Source: Cricetomys ansorgei
Lineage: Eukaryota; Chordata; Mammalia; Rodentia; Nesomyidae
Assembly: GCA_026225945.1 (NCBI GenBank)
Contig: JAMJFZ010000597.1
Span: 359,501 to 423,500 of the forward strand
Direction of reading: 5' to 3'
DNA: 64,000 bases
The translations under genes were made by a program, and so were the position numbers. Of the stretch, positions 21,801 to 33,307 are shown piece after piece (the stretch's first letter is position 1; each line of letters begins with the position of its first letter). The notes under the pieces were generated by a model, which was not told where the DNA came from, searched no databases, and saw only the letters and a program-made list of their open reading frames with translations.

Positions 21801-24800
21801 GAGTAGCATTCTGTCCTGGGAGAAAAGGCATAAGGCATAACATGACACTAGACCATTAGAGGCATCACAGTATTTTTGATGAAGGATTTCTGGAGAAAAG
21901 AGAATATAAAACTGTACTACCAACTATGGTAGACGCATGATGAACAACAAAAAGTGGTAAATCCTGAAATAGACTTTATACTGCCAACAGCTTGAGGTGT
22001 CTATACAACCAGCCTTAGCTCAAAAGTAATACTAGCTTAGGAGTCCAAATAAAATCCTTAACTTTATCCTTCTGTTCATTTCCTGAGAATATTTTATAAA
22101 GGCTAATGCAAAGAGCACAAATAAGTTTACAAAGAAGAAAAGAGAAAGAAGCAGCAATTAATACTTCAAGACTATGGTAAAACCACACCACCTCCTAGAA
22201 GGTACTGAGCAGAAGAGGAGCGGAGCAGAGGCTAAATAAATAGGAAGACAGTTTTCTAGTCTGCAAGAGAAGGAATATGCTTCCAGACAGAACTTTCCAA
22301 GAAACACAGCATACAAACTTGACTACTGATGACTAGGATACACGGTCCCTTAATCCACTTAAATCTCCCATGACCCACAGATGATAATCCTAGTGAAAAG
22401 CTACCATTTGTTGAATCTTCACAACGTACCAATATATATTAAATTATTTTCATGCACTAATGGTAGGCAGAATGCTTATTTAAGGGTGCCTAATTCAAAG
22501 TCTGTGATCTTAACCTTAGATACTACATACCTTCCCAAAGATTAATTTTTCCCACGCTGAGATGTAGATTAGAGCTTTATAAAGGCTTGCTTTGCTCATA
22601 AACAAAGAGCAGCTAGCCCAAAATCTCAGGCTGGGTCTAGCTCCAGGGGTATCAACCCAAAAGAGCCTATCGGGTACACTCAAGGCCTTTGAGGGCAAAT
22701 GTGCCCTCAGAGGGATACTGCCCACCCCTACCCCCAGTCCTTTTTAATCATAAGTGCTTAAAATAACTGTATTGAACAGTCATGGAAACCAAGAAGAAGG
22801 TACAAGAACAGTGAATGACAGAAACAAAATCAGGCCCTTCTTTGAAGAGGTAGAGAAAGGTGATGAGCCAGATAGAAAACACCAAAGAGTTAATTCCAGA
22901 GCCATCAGAGGCCTAGCAGAGGACTTAAAACCCAAATACATAGACTGGTAGGAATGGCACAAAACAGAGGTGCACATCTGTCTTTCACACAGGACAATAC
23001 ACACATCATCCATATAGTTCAGATATATGATTTACCAAGCTTAGAGCATCCTAATTACAAATCCCAGGCCAGACTAAGGGAAAAGAAGGAACATGCATAT
23101 AAGGACATACAAGGCTCAGACATAAGTCAATATCCAAACTAGCACAAGCACGGAAACACATGTCAACAAACATGAGGGCATGGTATGACATGGTATATAG
23201 AAGGGATTCAAGCAAAATGGATGAGAGCTAGGCAAATACACAGAAATGACATAGTCAAAAAGTTTCAGAAATCAGCACGAACATGTTGAGAACATGCAAG
23301 AGTACACAAAAGAGAAGCTTTAGGTTAAATAGCTTACCAGTGAAGGGCTGGCTTGGCAGCTGGTGGAGAGTCCGCAAAGGGCTGCTGAGGAAGGGGCCAG
23401 GGGGCTCAGGAGGGCAGGTGAAGCTCTCGTAGGCCTCCTCCTCCTCAGGAGGTAGTAGAGGCTCTAGGGGAGGCTCTGAGCCAGCTCCACCATTGCTCAA
23501 TGCCACCTCCAGCTCCCGGAGCTCTTGCCCAAAGCTCTCTAGTCCTGCCATACCCTCAGAGGTACTCTCTAATGATTCCCTAACTCCTTCCTGTGGCACC
23601 AATCGTGGCACCAGACGAACCTTCTTGGCACCCTCTGGCCATGGCCCTGGTACCCCATTGAGCTGGGGTGGGGGTAGGTGGCCAGGGGTATCCGCTACAC
23701 TCACAGCTAGTCCACGACTTCCTAGATTTTCCTCCTCCCCTTCCCCCACATTGTCCCTGTCCTCCTCAGGCAGTAGGCTGCGTTTCTTAGTCCGGGAGCC
23801 AAGAGGGTTGGGCTCAGGAGGGGGGCGCTCGCCATCATAAGGGGCAGACCAGGTTCGACAGGCTCGGACACAGCGGTCTACACCACGGCGTGCCTCCCGC
23901 AGATACTCCAGGTAATTGTCTTCTAGCTCACCAGGCTCCTCTGCAGGGCTCGGCCGTCGAACAGGGCTGGAGGTTGGGGATGCAGTAAGCCCTGGTGAGC
24001 GAGGAGCTGGACCTGGGGACTCAGAACCACCTAGGCTCTGCTGCCGAAGAAACAGAGCCAGACGAGATGGTGTAGAGGGACGAGGCACTGTTACCACTGA
24101 AGAGGAATCAACATTTGGACTTCCAGGGCCTTTGGAGGGGAAAAAGCATAAGTGAAATCAAGGAGACAGAAGCTCAAGAGGAGTGGACAAGATATTCAGA
24201 GACTAAAAGAGAAGACAATAAGGAGGTAAAAATGGAACTATTTTGATAGCTGGCTCCAATCTCCAATCTCCAGACTAATTCATCACCTCCCTTTCACCAC
24301 CTCCATCAATGAAAAAATGCAAACAGAACACAGGATTGAAATAAAGAGGAGGATTAGCTCTTCCCAGAAGTTTATCCTAAATTTCTCTGGCAAGGCTAAA
24401 GATCTTCTCTGCAAGACTACTCATCAATCTCCCCAAAGAAAGAATTCTACTCATTGTCACCTTCCTCCCCTCACCCTAGCCCTGCTTTCTCTCCAGGCTC
24501 CCCCAGAACCCAGGCCATACCCGTGATGTCCTCCCTTCTCCCTTCCTCTCTGCTAGGCCCACCTCGTGCCCATGAGGCATGCTCTGGACGAGGTGGGCTA
24601 GGGGCATGGTGCCGACAGCAGCGTGGAATTAGGGAGAGAAACTTGTCAGCTGCTCGTCCATAAAGATCCACATCACGCACAGCTGGCTTCTGGCTCAGCA
24701 TCACATGGTTACATGGGACAAGATACCTGGGAGATAATAGAGAACATAGAGTGATCAGGAAAGAAAGCACATGGAAGAGCAGGCCAAGTGAACTAAATTG

Positions 24801-27800
24801 CTAAAGCAGGCTCCGAGAGGAATGCATAAGCAATCCCAATGCAGTCCATCATCCCAACAAAACACTAGGCCCTGAGGGTCAGCCATCCCTCAGCCCTGCC
24901 CCCACAGATACCTGAGAACCAGCTGCAGCAGAACATCCTCACAGCTGAGGTTCAGAAGGGTCCTGAAGAGACTCAAAGAGACCATGCAGAGCTGAGGGGG
25001 AAGGGGAGGGAGGGAGTCACCATAAGAGCTGTCTACCCTCCAGACTATTCACCAATGGGAACTCCCCCACAATCCCAGGCCCAACCAACCACTCCTAGAA
25101 ATAGCTTATGTGCCAAGGCCTGGCACATAATCAGTCACAAGTACTAACCAGATAAACACATAATCTTTGTGAACAAGACTTCACTGTTCACATATAGAAA
25201 ATAATTATGTGTCATATCCATTGGAATTCTATAGACCATATACATATCTGCAGACTATATGCCAATATATTGATTCCATTAATGCTCCAATGAGAGCCCA
25301 AGAAAAGAGACACTAAGAAAGAGTATAGCAAAGTACATGATTCACAGGAAACTACAGCAATATGACAGCCAAGTAAATACCTGTCAGAACAAACTGTAGT
25401 CACACAGTAATTGAATGGCTACCAATAAGGAATCAGAGTGAACCTGGAAGAATCCCAACTGAGAAGTAGTTGGAGCCATGAGTATGGAGTCTGAGTCACC
25501 TCTCCAACCCCAGTGTATCTCAGGAAGTAGGATAAAGAGAAGCTTAGGGCAACTGACAGGAAAAGGAAAAAGTAAGTGGGTAGGTTAAAAGCAGGAAAAC
25601 CTTTTGTTTTAGAAACAGAAGAAGGCTTACTCATTTCTAGCTAGACAAAAATATCTAACATGCAATAAGCCAACCCTCAATGCTATGAATCCATACAGTG
25701 CTTTATACTCTCCTTATGGCAAGTATGTCAGACATTGGTCTCATATAGTCTTGGGATTGTTGCTAAATGTCTGTCAGAGAATTAAGTGGATCAATAATAG
25801 GAAAAAGTTTGCATCTGGGGCAACATGGATATCCTAAATGACTACTTTAACTAACAATGACAATTCAGACTCATTCAAGATGAGCAGGAAAGTAGTCCTT
25901 CAAAGATGTGATCACCAGAACCTATAAACATTTTACTTTACAGACCAAAAGAGACTTTACAGATGCGATTAAAATTATGGACCTTGTGGGACTTAAGATG
26001 TAGCTCAGTGGTCAGAGTACTTATGTAGTCTACATAAGACCTTGAGTATGATATATAGGATCACAGTCTAGAATTGTCTAGATTGTCTCAAAGAAAATAG
26101 AAAAAGAAGGGCTGGGAATATAGCTCAGTGGTAGATTGCTTGTCTAGCACACACAAGGCCCTGGGTTTGGCTCCTAGCACTGTTTATAAGAAAAATTTGT
26201 AATAAAAAAAAGAAAAGAAAAGAAGAAGAAAATTTGGGAGGGGGACTAAAATATAGCAGGGATGTGATCCATCATTGTTGGCTCTAAAGATGGAAGAAGA
26301 CAGTCAAGCTGGGCATGGTCTTCAACTGATAGCAAGGATAATAGCTCAAATATGTACTCCAGAACTAAAAGATAATATGTTTTAAGTCACTAAGTGTGTG
26401 GTAATTTGTTTTGATATCAATTAGCAACTAACACAAATAATCAGGCCCTCAGACAAATTAGCCACAGTGCTTCCTTAAAGGCACAAAAGCCAGGCCAACA
26501 AACTATCTTAAAAGGACCGGAAAGTAGAAATGAAAGCATCTACATGTTTAACATGGATGTCCTGTAATCAGAAGAGACTTGGTTCCTCTAAGAACAAGAA
26601 ACCAACAAGTAATAACCCAAGAAAATGAAAAGCTCCTAAAAACCATTGGAGGCTAATAGAAGTAAGTGCTAGGGACTAAAAACAATCAAAGAAAACCAAA
26701 AAGATTAGGTAAGACTAGGATAAAAGAATGACAGATCAACACAAGGAGGATGGTGGAATGAACCTCAAGAGTGAAATTAACTGTCAGGGCAACCCATAAG
26801 GTCAGACAGACCTAAGACCATGGCATGTCCTACCTTTAAAATAAAGACAAAATTTTTTATCTTTATAAAATTAGGCATTCGATATCAGGAACATACCCAC
26901 CTTCTTTTCTCTTTTCTCACTCCTCTCTATCCAACATCTCTAAAATGCATGATTAGAATTTTCTCAACTCTCATTGCCTCCTCCCTCTTGCTCAGCTCAT
27001 CTCTAGTCACAGTAATCTTTCATCCCTAAAATACGTTATACTTATTCCTTATTGCATGCCCTTTGCATGCTTGCTCCCCTGCCTACACTGTTCTTTTACT
27101 TACTATTCCATAGCTAACTTCATCATCTTAGGCATAATGTTACCTCCTTCTCTGGCCAATCTATTTGTTTCTAAACTTTTTTTGAAGAGAGGAGGGGCAC
27201 AAACAGCAACATCAATTTTCAACTATTTTACTAATTCAATTTGCTACCTATATTCTCTATAAGATAGCTCTAAGACATCAGCAACGATGACTACCACTGT
27301 GTCCTCAACACCCAGTGATCCAACAGGGTATCATTAATACAAATGTGCAGGTAGAGGGAATCTAAGTGGGCAGGTGGGTGGATGTGTGCCAATCAAATGC
27401 AGCCAATCATGAGAGCAGGAAAGCCTACAAGGAACAGCTGGACCATTTATTAGTACAGACACAAAACCCAAAGCGACCTTACATCACCCACAGCAATTGA
27501 GAAAGTGATAAACAGCTTAAGGGAACTGTGGAGCAATACTACATTACAAACACTACACCATGGCAAAGCCTACAGCCCTGATAACTGTGCTGCAGATGCA
27601 CACAGTATAAAAACAGGAAAGTAAATTAAATTCTTTATTCAAAATGGCTAAAAGTTTAGTGCTATGAAGTATCACCTTCAAGTGACCAGAGTCAAAACCC
27701 CAAAAAGAACAGGAACATACTTTAACAACAGAGATCAGAGAGAGATGTAACACCCAAATAGTAAGCCAGGATAGAGTTTAAAAGTCATACTCAGGAGTTG

Positions 27801-29860
27801 AATAAGTCAGGACAGAGTTTAAAAGCCATACCCGGGAGTTGCTGCCAATACGGGGCAACAAGGGTGTCAAGGATGGTGTGGGTGTCATGCCGGTGTAACA
27901 ACAGGAATCGCAGGAAGGTACGGAGCAAGGCAGGCTCTGAGATGCTCCGCAGGAAAAGTTCCAGATAGGCGGTACTGGCAATCATCTCCTCCACAGAGGT
28001 CTGGATGAAAGGAAGGGAAAGTTTGGAGACTCAGGGTTTCCCTGCACATATAGTGACTCATATTTCCTGAGTTCTAGGGAACAAGAAAGATCAAAAAGGA
28101 AAAAGGGGAGAACACTACCCATTACCTCCCATATTAGTCCTTTCACTGAAGTCAACCACCCTCCAGTCCATGTCCTCCTGTGCTTCACCACCTACGATCC
28201 TTACCTTGTGCAGGGCAGGGCCCATGACAGGCACCAGGAAACCATTATGGATATAATCAACCAGCTGTTTCTGCACCAGGGGGTGAGCTACCTAGACAGA
28301 ACAAGAGATAAGAAAGGGATTATGAAGAGTCCACTGCCTGGTAGGGAGCCGCATGATATAATAAAGATAGGCATCCTAACCCCAAGTTCTATAGCAAAAC
28401 TCCAGGAAATGGGCCCTCTTACTCCAACTTCCCAGAAGGACCAAGGGTCACACCCCTTAGGAACCCTGTTCCTACCTGAATGACTGCATTGCAGAACTCT
28501 AGGGAACTCATGAAGAGTGCAAGAGCTGGCACTCCTGTCCAGTCTTCCCGTCGCAAGCAGTGCCAATCATCCCCTGGAACTTCAATCTTTCGGGGCAGTG
28601 AGGAGTACAGGGCACTCAGCCCTGTTGCCAGCACCTAAGGAAAGTTACCAATGGCTCAAATAATGTAACGAGAGGGCTTTGGGAACTAACAAGTCATAAG
28701 ATTTGATGGGATTACAGGTAAAAGATACTACCAAGACAGGGATTAAGTTGCCATGTGCCAGGGCCTCGCCTGCAACTCCTGCCCTAACTACTTATGCTCT
28801 TTTCTCATCCCCATTCCAACTCCAAGGAGTTGCTTTCAAATCTGAAGTAAAGGGCCCTCCCTGACACCTAGCCTTTCCACATCTCCTGGGTAGGAAGATG
28901 GTGTCCAATGTCCATATGCCACACCCTAACCCCATCCTAGGGTTTGCTAACCGGACAGAAGTAAGAGTGATCTGCGATGTAGCGGCCCACAGTGGGGCTC
29001 CCATCTGACAGAGCCATGAGCAGAAGTAGAGCATCACGGGCCTGCTGGCCCAAGGTGCCTTCTCGGTGAACAAAAGGGACAAGGCGAGAAAAGAGGAGAA
29101 GACGTGGAGCAGCTCCAGGCTCAGGAGGTGGCTGCAAGAAGAACTCCAGCAATGATGGCTCTCGAGCAACACACACACACAGTTGGCTGAGAAGTAGCAC
29201 CAAGCCTTCATCCAGTGCTGGGCTACTAGGCACAGGGCGGCCACAGGCATCCAGCAGGGAAAGCAGAGCCTCACGAACTGGCCTATGACGCAACAGAGGC
29301 TGGCGAGCTTCGCTCACTAGCATCTCAAATAGTTTCAGCTGCTCAGCCCGCCGTTCCTCGACCCCATCCCCAAGCTCATCCCATTGCAGCTGCCATGTCA
29401 ACACTCTGCTCAGCAGATCCTCACGCAGAGCAAATTCTAGCAGGGGCCCAGGGCCTGACGGGGCCGAAGGGACTGCTCGATCCTCTGCCAGCAATGTTAG
29501 CATTTGGTATGTGTGGTTTCGCACAGCACTGAGATCATCTGCACCTCCAGCAGCTGCCCAAGGGCCTTGCCGCTCCAGGATTCGCACTACCTAAGGCAAA
29601 GGACAGAAAAGAGGAAAAATCTAAGATAAGGTAACTAAATAGGGTGATGGGAACACAAACTATGAAGGTTGGGACTGCTCCAGTGGCTAAAAGTCTAGGT
29701 ATTTTATCATAGAGTCTCCTACCTGGGACCAGTGATTCTTGAAGACCATGAGGCATGTCTCAGGGTCAGCCATGACAGGGGTCTGCAGACTGGCCCCTTG
29801 AGGTACACGGTGCCCAGGGACCCGGGAGGCCAGCCTGCTCAGCCAGTTCATCTTCTCCAT
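18451..29860 (-). CDS. Fhip1b: FHIP1B (FAM160A2), FTS-Hook-FHIP complex subunit (coding span)
   Basis: FHIP1B is a subunit of the cytoplasmic FTS-Hook-FHIP complex, which links early endosomal cargo to dynein. Eleven coding exons on the minus strand run from ATG at 29858-29860 (MEKMNWLSRLASR) to TAA at 18451-18453. All junctions are GT-AG. Apart from one extra base, the phases agree and give 975 residues, close to the human length I recall. Residues of about 1-480 form the conserved helical RAI16-like region. Residues of about 480-735 (exon at 23338) are Pro, Ser and Glu-rich and probably disordered. The last 240 residues are conserved again. Exon 27832-28000 carries one surplus base that breaks the frame near residue 391. 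The 5' non-coding exon probably lies in the CpG island near 40.6 kb, leaving a first intron of about 11 kb. Confidence 0.93.
19040..20400 (+). repeat. Pyrimidine-rich intronic DNA with L2-like fragments
   Basis: Lies in the last FHIP1B intron. Phrases such as 'cagtccttcatggtctcact', 'cttcctgtcttttccactat' and 'tttctcaaggcatatgccac' resemble the 3' part of the ancient LINE L2, which in consensus reads like cctgcatgatctggcccc...ctcagctcaaatgtcacc. Boundaries are poor and several fragments may be involved. Confidence 0.45.
20570..20732 (-). CDS. Fhip1b: FHIP1B coding exon 10
   Basis: Encodes residues 803-856, including VLGSVKNKIESFAASQEDFP and LIARGKLDWAEGP. It is 163 nt and ends in phase 1. 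Confidence 0.9.
20883..21061 (-). CDS. Fhip1b: FHIP1B coding exon 9
   Basis: Encodes residues 743-802: PFMAVLFAKLENMLQNSVYV and LLTGLVAQLACHPQPLLRSF, then LLNTNMVFQPSVKSLLQ. It is 179 nt, entering in phase 1 and ending in phase 0. Confidence 0.92.
21062..23337 (-). other. FHIP1B intron between coding exons 8 and 9
   Basis: About 2.3 kb with no recognised repeat or gene. A minus-strand open frame at 21561-21923 (120 residues) has no known resemblance and no splice support, so I do not call it. Confidence 0.6.
23338..24129 (-). CDS. Fhip1b: FHIP1B coding exon 8 (long, low-complexity)
   Basis: At 792 nt this is the largest exon, encoding residues of about 479-742. It starts PGSPNVDSSSVVTVPRPSTP and is rich in Pro, Ser and Glu, with conserved islands such as LEDNYLEYLREARRGVDRC and ACRTWSAPYDGERP. 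It ends LPSQPFTG. It is likely intrinsically disordered and a target for phosphorylation; that is inference from composition. Confidence 0.92.
24563..24726 (-). CDS. Fhip1b: FHIP1B coding exon 7
   Basis: Encodes residues of about 424-478: YLVPCNHVMLSQKPAVRDVD, then LYGRAADKFLSLIPRCCRHH and PEHASWARG. It is 164 nt and ends in phase 1. The donor is CACGAG|GTGGGC. Confidence 0.92.
24912..24991 (-). CDS. Fhip1b: FHIP1B coding exon 6
   Basis: Encodes residues of about 398-424: LCMVSLSLFRTLLNLSCEDV and LLQLVL-R. It is 80 nt, entering in phase 0. When entered in the shifted frame caused by the extra base in exon 5, it meets a TGA. Confidence 0.9.
25988..26060 (+). repeat. ID-like SINE fragment
   Basis: 'aagatgtagctcagtggtca' followed by a degenerate body matches the tRNA-Ala-derived ID head. 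It sits about 50 bp before a better ID copy in the same orientation. Confidence 0.65.
26108..26185 (+). repeat. ID SINE
   Basis: 'gggctgggaatatagctcag', 'tggtagattgcttgtctagc' and 'aaggccctgggtttggctcc' follow the ID/BC1 consensus over its whole length, followed by an A-rich tail. Confidence 0.88.
27050..27170 (+). repeat. L2 LINE 3' fragment
   Basis: 'tgccctttgcatgcttgctc', 'ccctgcctacactgttct' and 'cataatgttacctccttctc' correspond in order to the L2 3' consensus (ctttgcacttgctgttccct...aaatgtcacctcctcagag). Confidence 0.6.
27832..28000 (-). CDS. Fhip1b: FHIP1B coding exon 5, with a one-base insertion
   Basis: Encodes residues 342-397, TSVEEMIASTAYLELFLRSI through HRHDTHTILDTLVA and then, in the shifted frame, RIGSNSR. 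The exon measures 169 nt where 168 keeps phase. The surplus base is in the plus-strand GGGG at 27852-27855, just after the Ala codon of DTLVA. Both halves match the human protein in different frames, so the exon is real and the base is the anomaly. Confidence 0.9.
28205..28291 (-). CDS. Fhip1b: FHIP1B coding exon 4
   Basis: Encodes residues 313-341: VAHPLVQKQLVDYIHNGFLV then PVMGPALHK. It is 87 nt, phase 0 at both ends. Confidence 0.92.
28476..28634 (-). CDS. Fhip1b: FHIP1B coding exon 3
   Basis: Encodes residues 260-312: VLATGLSALYSSLPRKIEVP, GDDWHCLRREDWTGVPALAL and FMSSLEFCNAVIQ. It is 159 nt, phase 0 at both ends. Confidence 0.92.
28952..29590 (-). CDS. Fhip1b: FHIP1B coding exon 2
   Basis: Encodes residues 47-259, from VVRILERQGPWAAAGGADDL through ALDEGLVLLLSQLCVCV to GRYIADHSYFCP. 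It is 639 nt, phase 0 at both ends, and forms the core of the helical N-terminal domain. Confidence 0.93.
29723..29860 (-). CDS. Fhip1b: FHIP1B coding exon 1
   Basis: Encodes residues 1-46: MEKMNWLSRLASRVPGHRVP, QGASLQTPVMADPETCLMVF and KNHWSQ. Two in-frame ATGs at 29858-29860 and 29849-29851 could serve; I chose the first because the human protein I recall begins MERMNWL. The exon continues upstream as 5'UTR to an acceptor I cannot fix. Confidence 0.88.
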
Positions 29861-30475
29861 GAGGCAGGCTGGACAGGGCCAGCAGCCAGAGGACTACACT
29901 CTGAAAAGGTACTAGCTGGAGCCTCTCTCCACTTCTGTCTCCAATCTGCTTCATCCGGTCTGTAGGAGCCAGTAGCTGGCCATGGAGCCACAAATTACAC
30001 CAAACTGGAGTAGCAAACCTAGAATTCACTGCCCAGTCCAGAGTTGCAAATCTAATTCAAAGGGAGAAGATGAAAAAAATAAACAGAAGCACACCTCTCA
30101 ACTTCCCTGAAATAACTCAAAAGCACTCCACAGTCAGCACATGAAACTTACAAGCTGAAAACAAAATGCATAATTTCTACTACCACATCTGTAGCTTCTT
30201 CAACCTTTTCTATCAATTAAATTTCATCAATATTCAACTATATGCTTAGATCAAAAGCCTGGACATGGCTGTTGTTTATTCTTTTCCTTCCAATACCTAA
30301 CTCATCAGCAAATCTTGTCTTTGCAGAGGATTATGGGTTCAAAGTCAGCTTGGGTTACATAAAGTTCAAAGAAAGCTAAGGCTACATGGTTAAGACTTTA
30401 TCTCAAAAAGAAAATAACAAAGATTCTAAAAAACCTACAAAAATAAAATGTCTCACTATTATAATAGCTTCTACT

Positions 30476-30622
30476 TTTGTTTTTCTTTGACACAGGCTCT
30501 CAGTATATTGAACAGACTAGCTTTGAACTCACATAACCCAGGTTAGCCTCAAACTCATCATCTTGCCTCACTGCCTCACCTTTGCCAATGCTGTGACTAC
30601 AGATGCATGCCACCATACCTGG
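30476..30622 (-). repeat. B1 SINE, old
   Basis: Reverse-orientation B1: 'agctttgaactcacataacc', 'gcctcaaactcatcatcttg' and 'gatgcatgccaccatacctg'. More diverged than the B1 that follows it. Confidence 0.75.
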
Positions 30623-30683
30623 CTTATACTTCTATCCTTGTTCTCCTGAGTTTATTCTTCATTCAGCAACCATAATACTTTCT

Positions 30684-30832
30684 GTTTTTTGAGACAAGGT
30701 TTCTCTGTTGTAACTCTGGCTGTCCTGAAACTCACTCTGTAGACCAGGCTGGCCTTGAACTCACAGAGATCTGCCTACCTCTGCCTCCCAAGTGCTGGGA
30801 TTAATTAAAGGTGTGTGCCACCACCACCCGGC
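30684..30832 (-). repeat. B1 SINE, nearly full length
   Basis: Reverse orientation and close to consensus: 'gagacaaggtttctctgttg', 'gaccaggctggccttgaact', 'cccaagtgctgggatta' and 'gtgtgccaccaccacccggc'. It sits about 60 bp from an older B1 in the same orientation. Confidence 0.93.
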
Positions 30833-30944
30833 TAACCATAATACTTTTAACCCATATTTTACTACATCTCTCCTCTGTTAGACAATGCCCAATAACTTCA
30901 TATCACAGTAGTAATAGTCCTTCTTTACTCAGCCTACAGAAGCC

Positions 30945-31130
30945 TGCACAATGTACTCTCTATAAGCTTTTGTCTTCTCCTTACTCATACTTTAATCAAC
31001 AGGTCTTCTTAAGTAGCTTCTATTCCCTGTGCCTAGAATGTTCCCCAGCTCTTCCCCTTGCTCTCACAGTTCTACTTAAATATCATCTTCTCAAAGAAGC
31101 CCTCCTCACTTAGCAATTTCATCTAAATAG
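30945..31130 (+). repeat. L2 LINE 3' fragment
   Basis: 'ttccctgtgcctagaatgtt', 'ccccagctcttccccttgct' and 'tatcatcttctcaaagaagc' match the L2 3' end (ctgcctggaatgctcttccc...tcacctcctcagagaggcc). Confidence 0.65.
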
Positions 31131-31225
31131 CTTATCTTCCTAACTTCACTTTCTAGTTTCTTAGTCCCTTAATAGTTTCTATTTCTGAAATCTATCTTAT
31201 TTATCTATATATCTTCTCTACCAAG

Positions 31226-31292
31226 AAATTTGTCTGTCTATCTGTCTGTCTGTCTATCTACCTATCTACCTACCTATCAACATACTTATCTA
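31226..31292. repeat. (TCTG)n(TCTA)n tetranucleotide microsatellite
   Basis: Runs of TCTG pass into TCTA and CTAC units over about 65 bp. Confidence 0.9.
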
Positions 31293-32054
31293 TCTTCTCC
31301 ACCAACAAATTAGCCCTTTGAGGGCAGGATCTGCCTAACTGATTTACTTCTGTGTACTCAGTGGTTAGCATGGTATCTATTTGCTTAATGCTTGAATAAA
31401 TACCTGTTCAATGACTGAACAAATGAATTAGCAAACCAAATTAGCTGTTGGCCCAGGACATAACTCATAGTTCCTTCTCCATCACACCTGAAACTTCATC
31501 AGTTCTGCCTCTAAAAAGTAAAAACTCCTCATAGGAATTATGTGATTCAGCCATATTTCCTCTTTAGACTCAAAAGAAGCTGAAAGAACCCAGAAATCTG
31601 ATACCAGTCCCACACTCTAACTTAAGGTTATATTAACCAACACCTCCTTTCATCAATTTCTCTCACAATTACCACATAACAACTAAAGGAAGGTGGCAAC
31701 TGTACAAAAGGACACCTTTTGTTGAAGTGATCTTATAAAGGGAAGGGCCAGTCCTAAAGGTCAGGGAAGGAATACTCACTGACTAACTTAATGTATATCC
31801 ATACTGATGAAGTACTAGGCTCTGTGCTAAGTAAGCACTGAAAATACAGGTAAGACAAAATGGAGTGGGATGGGGTGGAATGGGCAAAATACATGAATAC
31901 TTGCGAAACTGTAACAGAAGCATGAAGAAAACTAACTCTGCCAGGGGTACTGTAAGAAGGTTCCACAGAGATAGTATCTGACTTAGGTCTCTAAATGATG
32001 AGACACTAGTTACATGAGGAGCTTTCTTCATAGCAACAACAACAAAAAAAAAAA

Positions 32055-32145
32055 AGGCAGAATGGCTCACATCAATAATTCCAGCACCTGGGAGGCTAAG
32101 GTGGGAAGATCTTAAGTTCTAGTATAGTCTGAGCTATGAGTTAAA
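32055..32145 (+). repeat. B1-like SINE fragment
   Basis: 'atggctcacatcaataattc', 'cagcacctgggaggctaagg' and 'tgggaagatcttaagttct' follow the B1 body. It is followed by an A/T-rich tail. Confidence 0.7.
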
Positions 32146-32754
32146 ATAAATCTAAAATAAAATAAAATGTATAACCAGAAGTAGAGCACTGGGGAAAAAG
32201 CATGGCAAATCTGAAGTGAGACCGTAGGTCTGGTGTGGCTTAACCATTACTTAGAGAGCAGAGGAATGGTACTGGGTTGAAAAGTAAGAGTAAAGGTTAT
32301 AAACACCACTGAATTTGAGTTATCTACTGAATCCTGGAGACAAAAAAACTTTTAACAAAGACATGGTAAGATCAAAATTACCTTTAAAAGTACCTCAGAT
32401 AGCATTATAAGGTAGAGCAGAGATCAACAGAAGCTGTTATAAGAAGTTATAAGAAGCTGTTCCAATAGTCTCATTTTTAAAATATAATGGCATAAACTAA
32501 GGTGACAAAAATATCAATAAAAGCTAAGTCTCAGAGTCACCTCTACTTCAACATGTCTTATGCAGTAAATATTCATATCTGTAATATCTTTGCAAATTAC
32601 TTATACTGTGTCTCTTCTCTTTCTGCAGGGAGCCATATCATTCACTCTTTGAAATCTCAGTGACATCACAGCATTCAAAAATGTTTGTAAAACTAAATGC
32701 TGGCTTATTAATTATTAATTATAATTAAATAAAATTATAATAGCCTATATATAT

Positions 32755-32912
32755 ATATATTGAACACTTACTACATACATACAAAGCTCTGCTCTAAACA
32801 CTACTTTTTAGAATCCTCATTTTACAAATGAGGAAATCAAAACTCGAAGAGGCTAAACAAACTAACTAAACTTGTCAGCTGGTAAACATCTAGGCCAGGA
32901 TATAATTGAAGA
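32755..32912 (+). repeat. MIR SINE relic
   Basis: 'ttactacatacatacaaagc', 'cctcattttacaaatgagga' and 'ctaaacttgtcagctggtaa' match the MIR 3' two thirds very well. It is preceded by an AT-rich tract. Confidence 0.85.
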
Positions 32913-33064
32913 TATTCTACTTCTGGATTTAAATTACAAGATAAAAATAAAACCTGGCAAATAAAGGAGCAAGAGAGGTGATTAAAATGTGACTAATATA
33001 GGAGACTTGTGCAAAATGCCATTAATTGTCTCGGAACACATAACAAGGGGAACTGTGCTTCAGA

Positions 33065-33195
33065 AAAGATGATGAGATCAGATATGGTAGTACACACCTG
33101 AAATCCCAGCACTCAGGCTAATGCATTTGACTGCCAGTTCAAGGCCAGGTGGAGTATAGCAGGTTCCTAATTACCTAGGCCAGAAGCTACCTCAG
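33065..33195 (+). repeat. B1-like SINE, diverged
   Basis: 'atatggtagtacacacctga', 'aatcccagcactcaggctaa' and 'gccagttcaaggccaggtgg' are B1 features. Confidence 0.7.
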
Positions 33196-33307
33196 AAGGA
33201 AAAAAATAAGAAGGGGGAGAAGGCAGAGACAAAGAAGAGGATGACGACAACAATTGTTGAAGCATGTTAAATTTTGAGACACTTAAAAACTACTTGTAAT
33301 ATTCAGA

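Larger units (their letters stand above)
25000..27831 (-). other. FHIP1B intron between coding exons 5 and 6
   Basis: About 2.8 kb. It contains two ID-like SINEs near 26.0-26.2 kb and an L2-like fragment near 27.1 kb. No other gene recognised. Confidence 0.65.

Noticed and set aside
21561..21923. Minus-strand 120-residue open frame in a FHIP1B intron
   Set aside because: No similarity, no splice consensus in phase with the gene, and the length is within chance for this amount of sequence.
20938..22233. 16-nt identical string (gagcggagcagaggct) in FHIP1B exon 9 at 20938 and in the intron at 22218
   Set aside because: About one such exact 16-mer pair is expected by chance in 64 kb on both strands. 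The flanks do not match.
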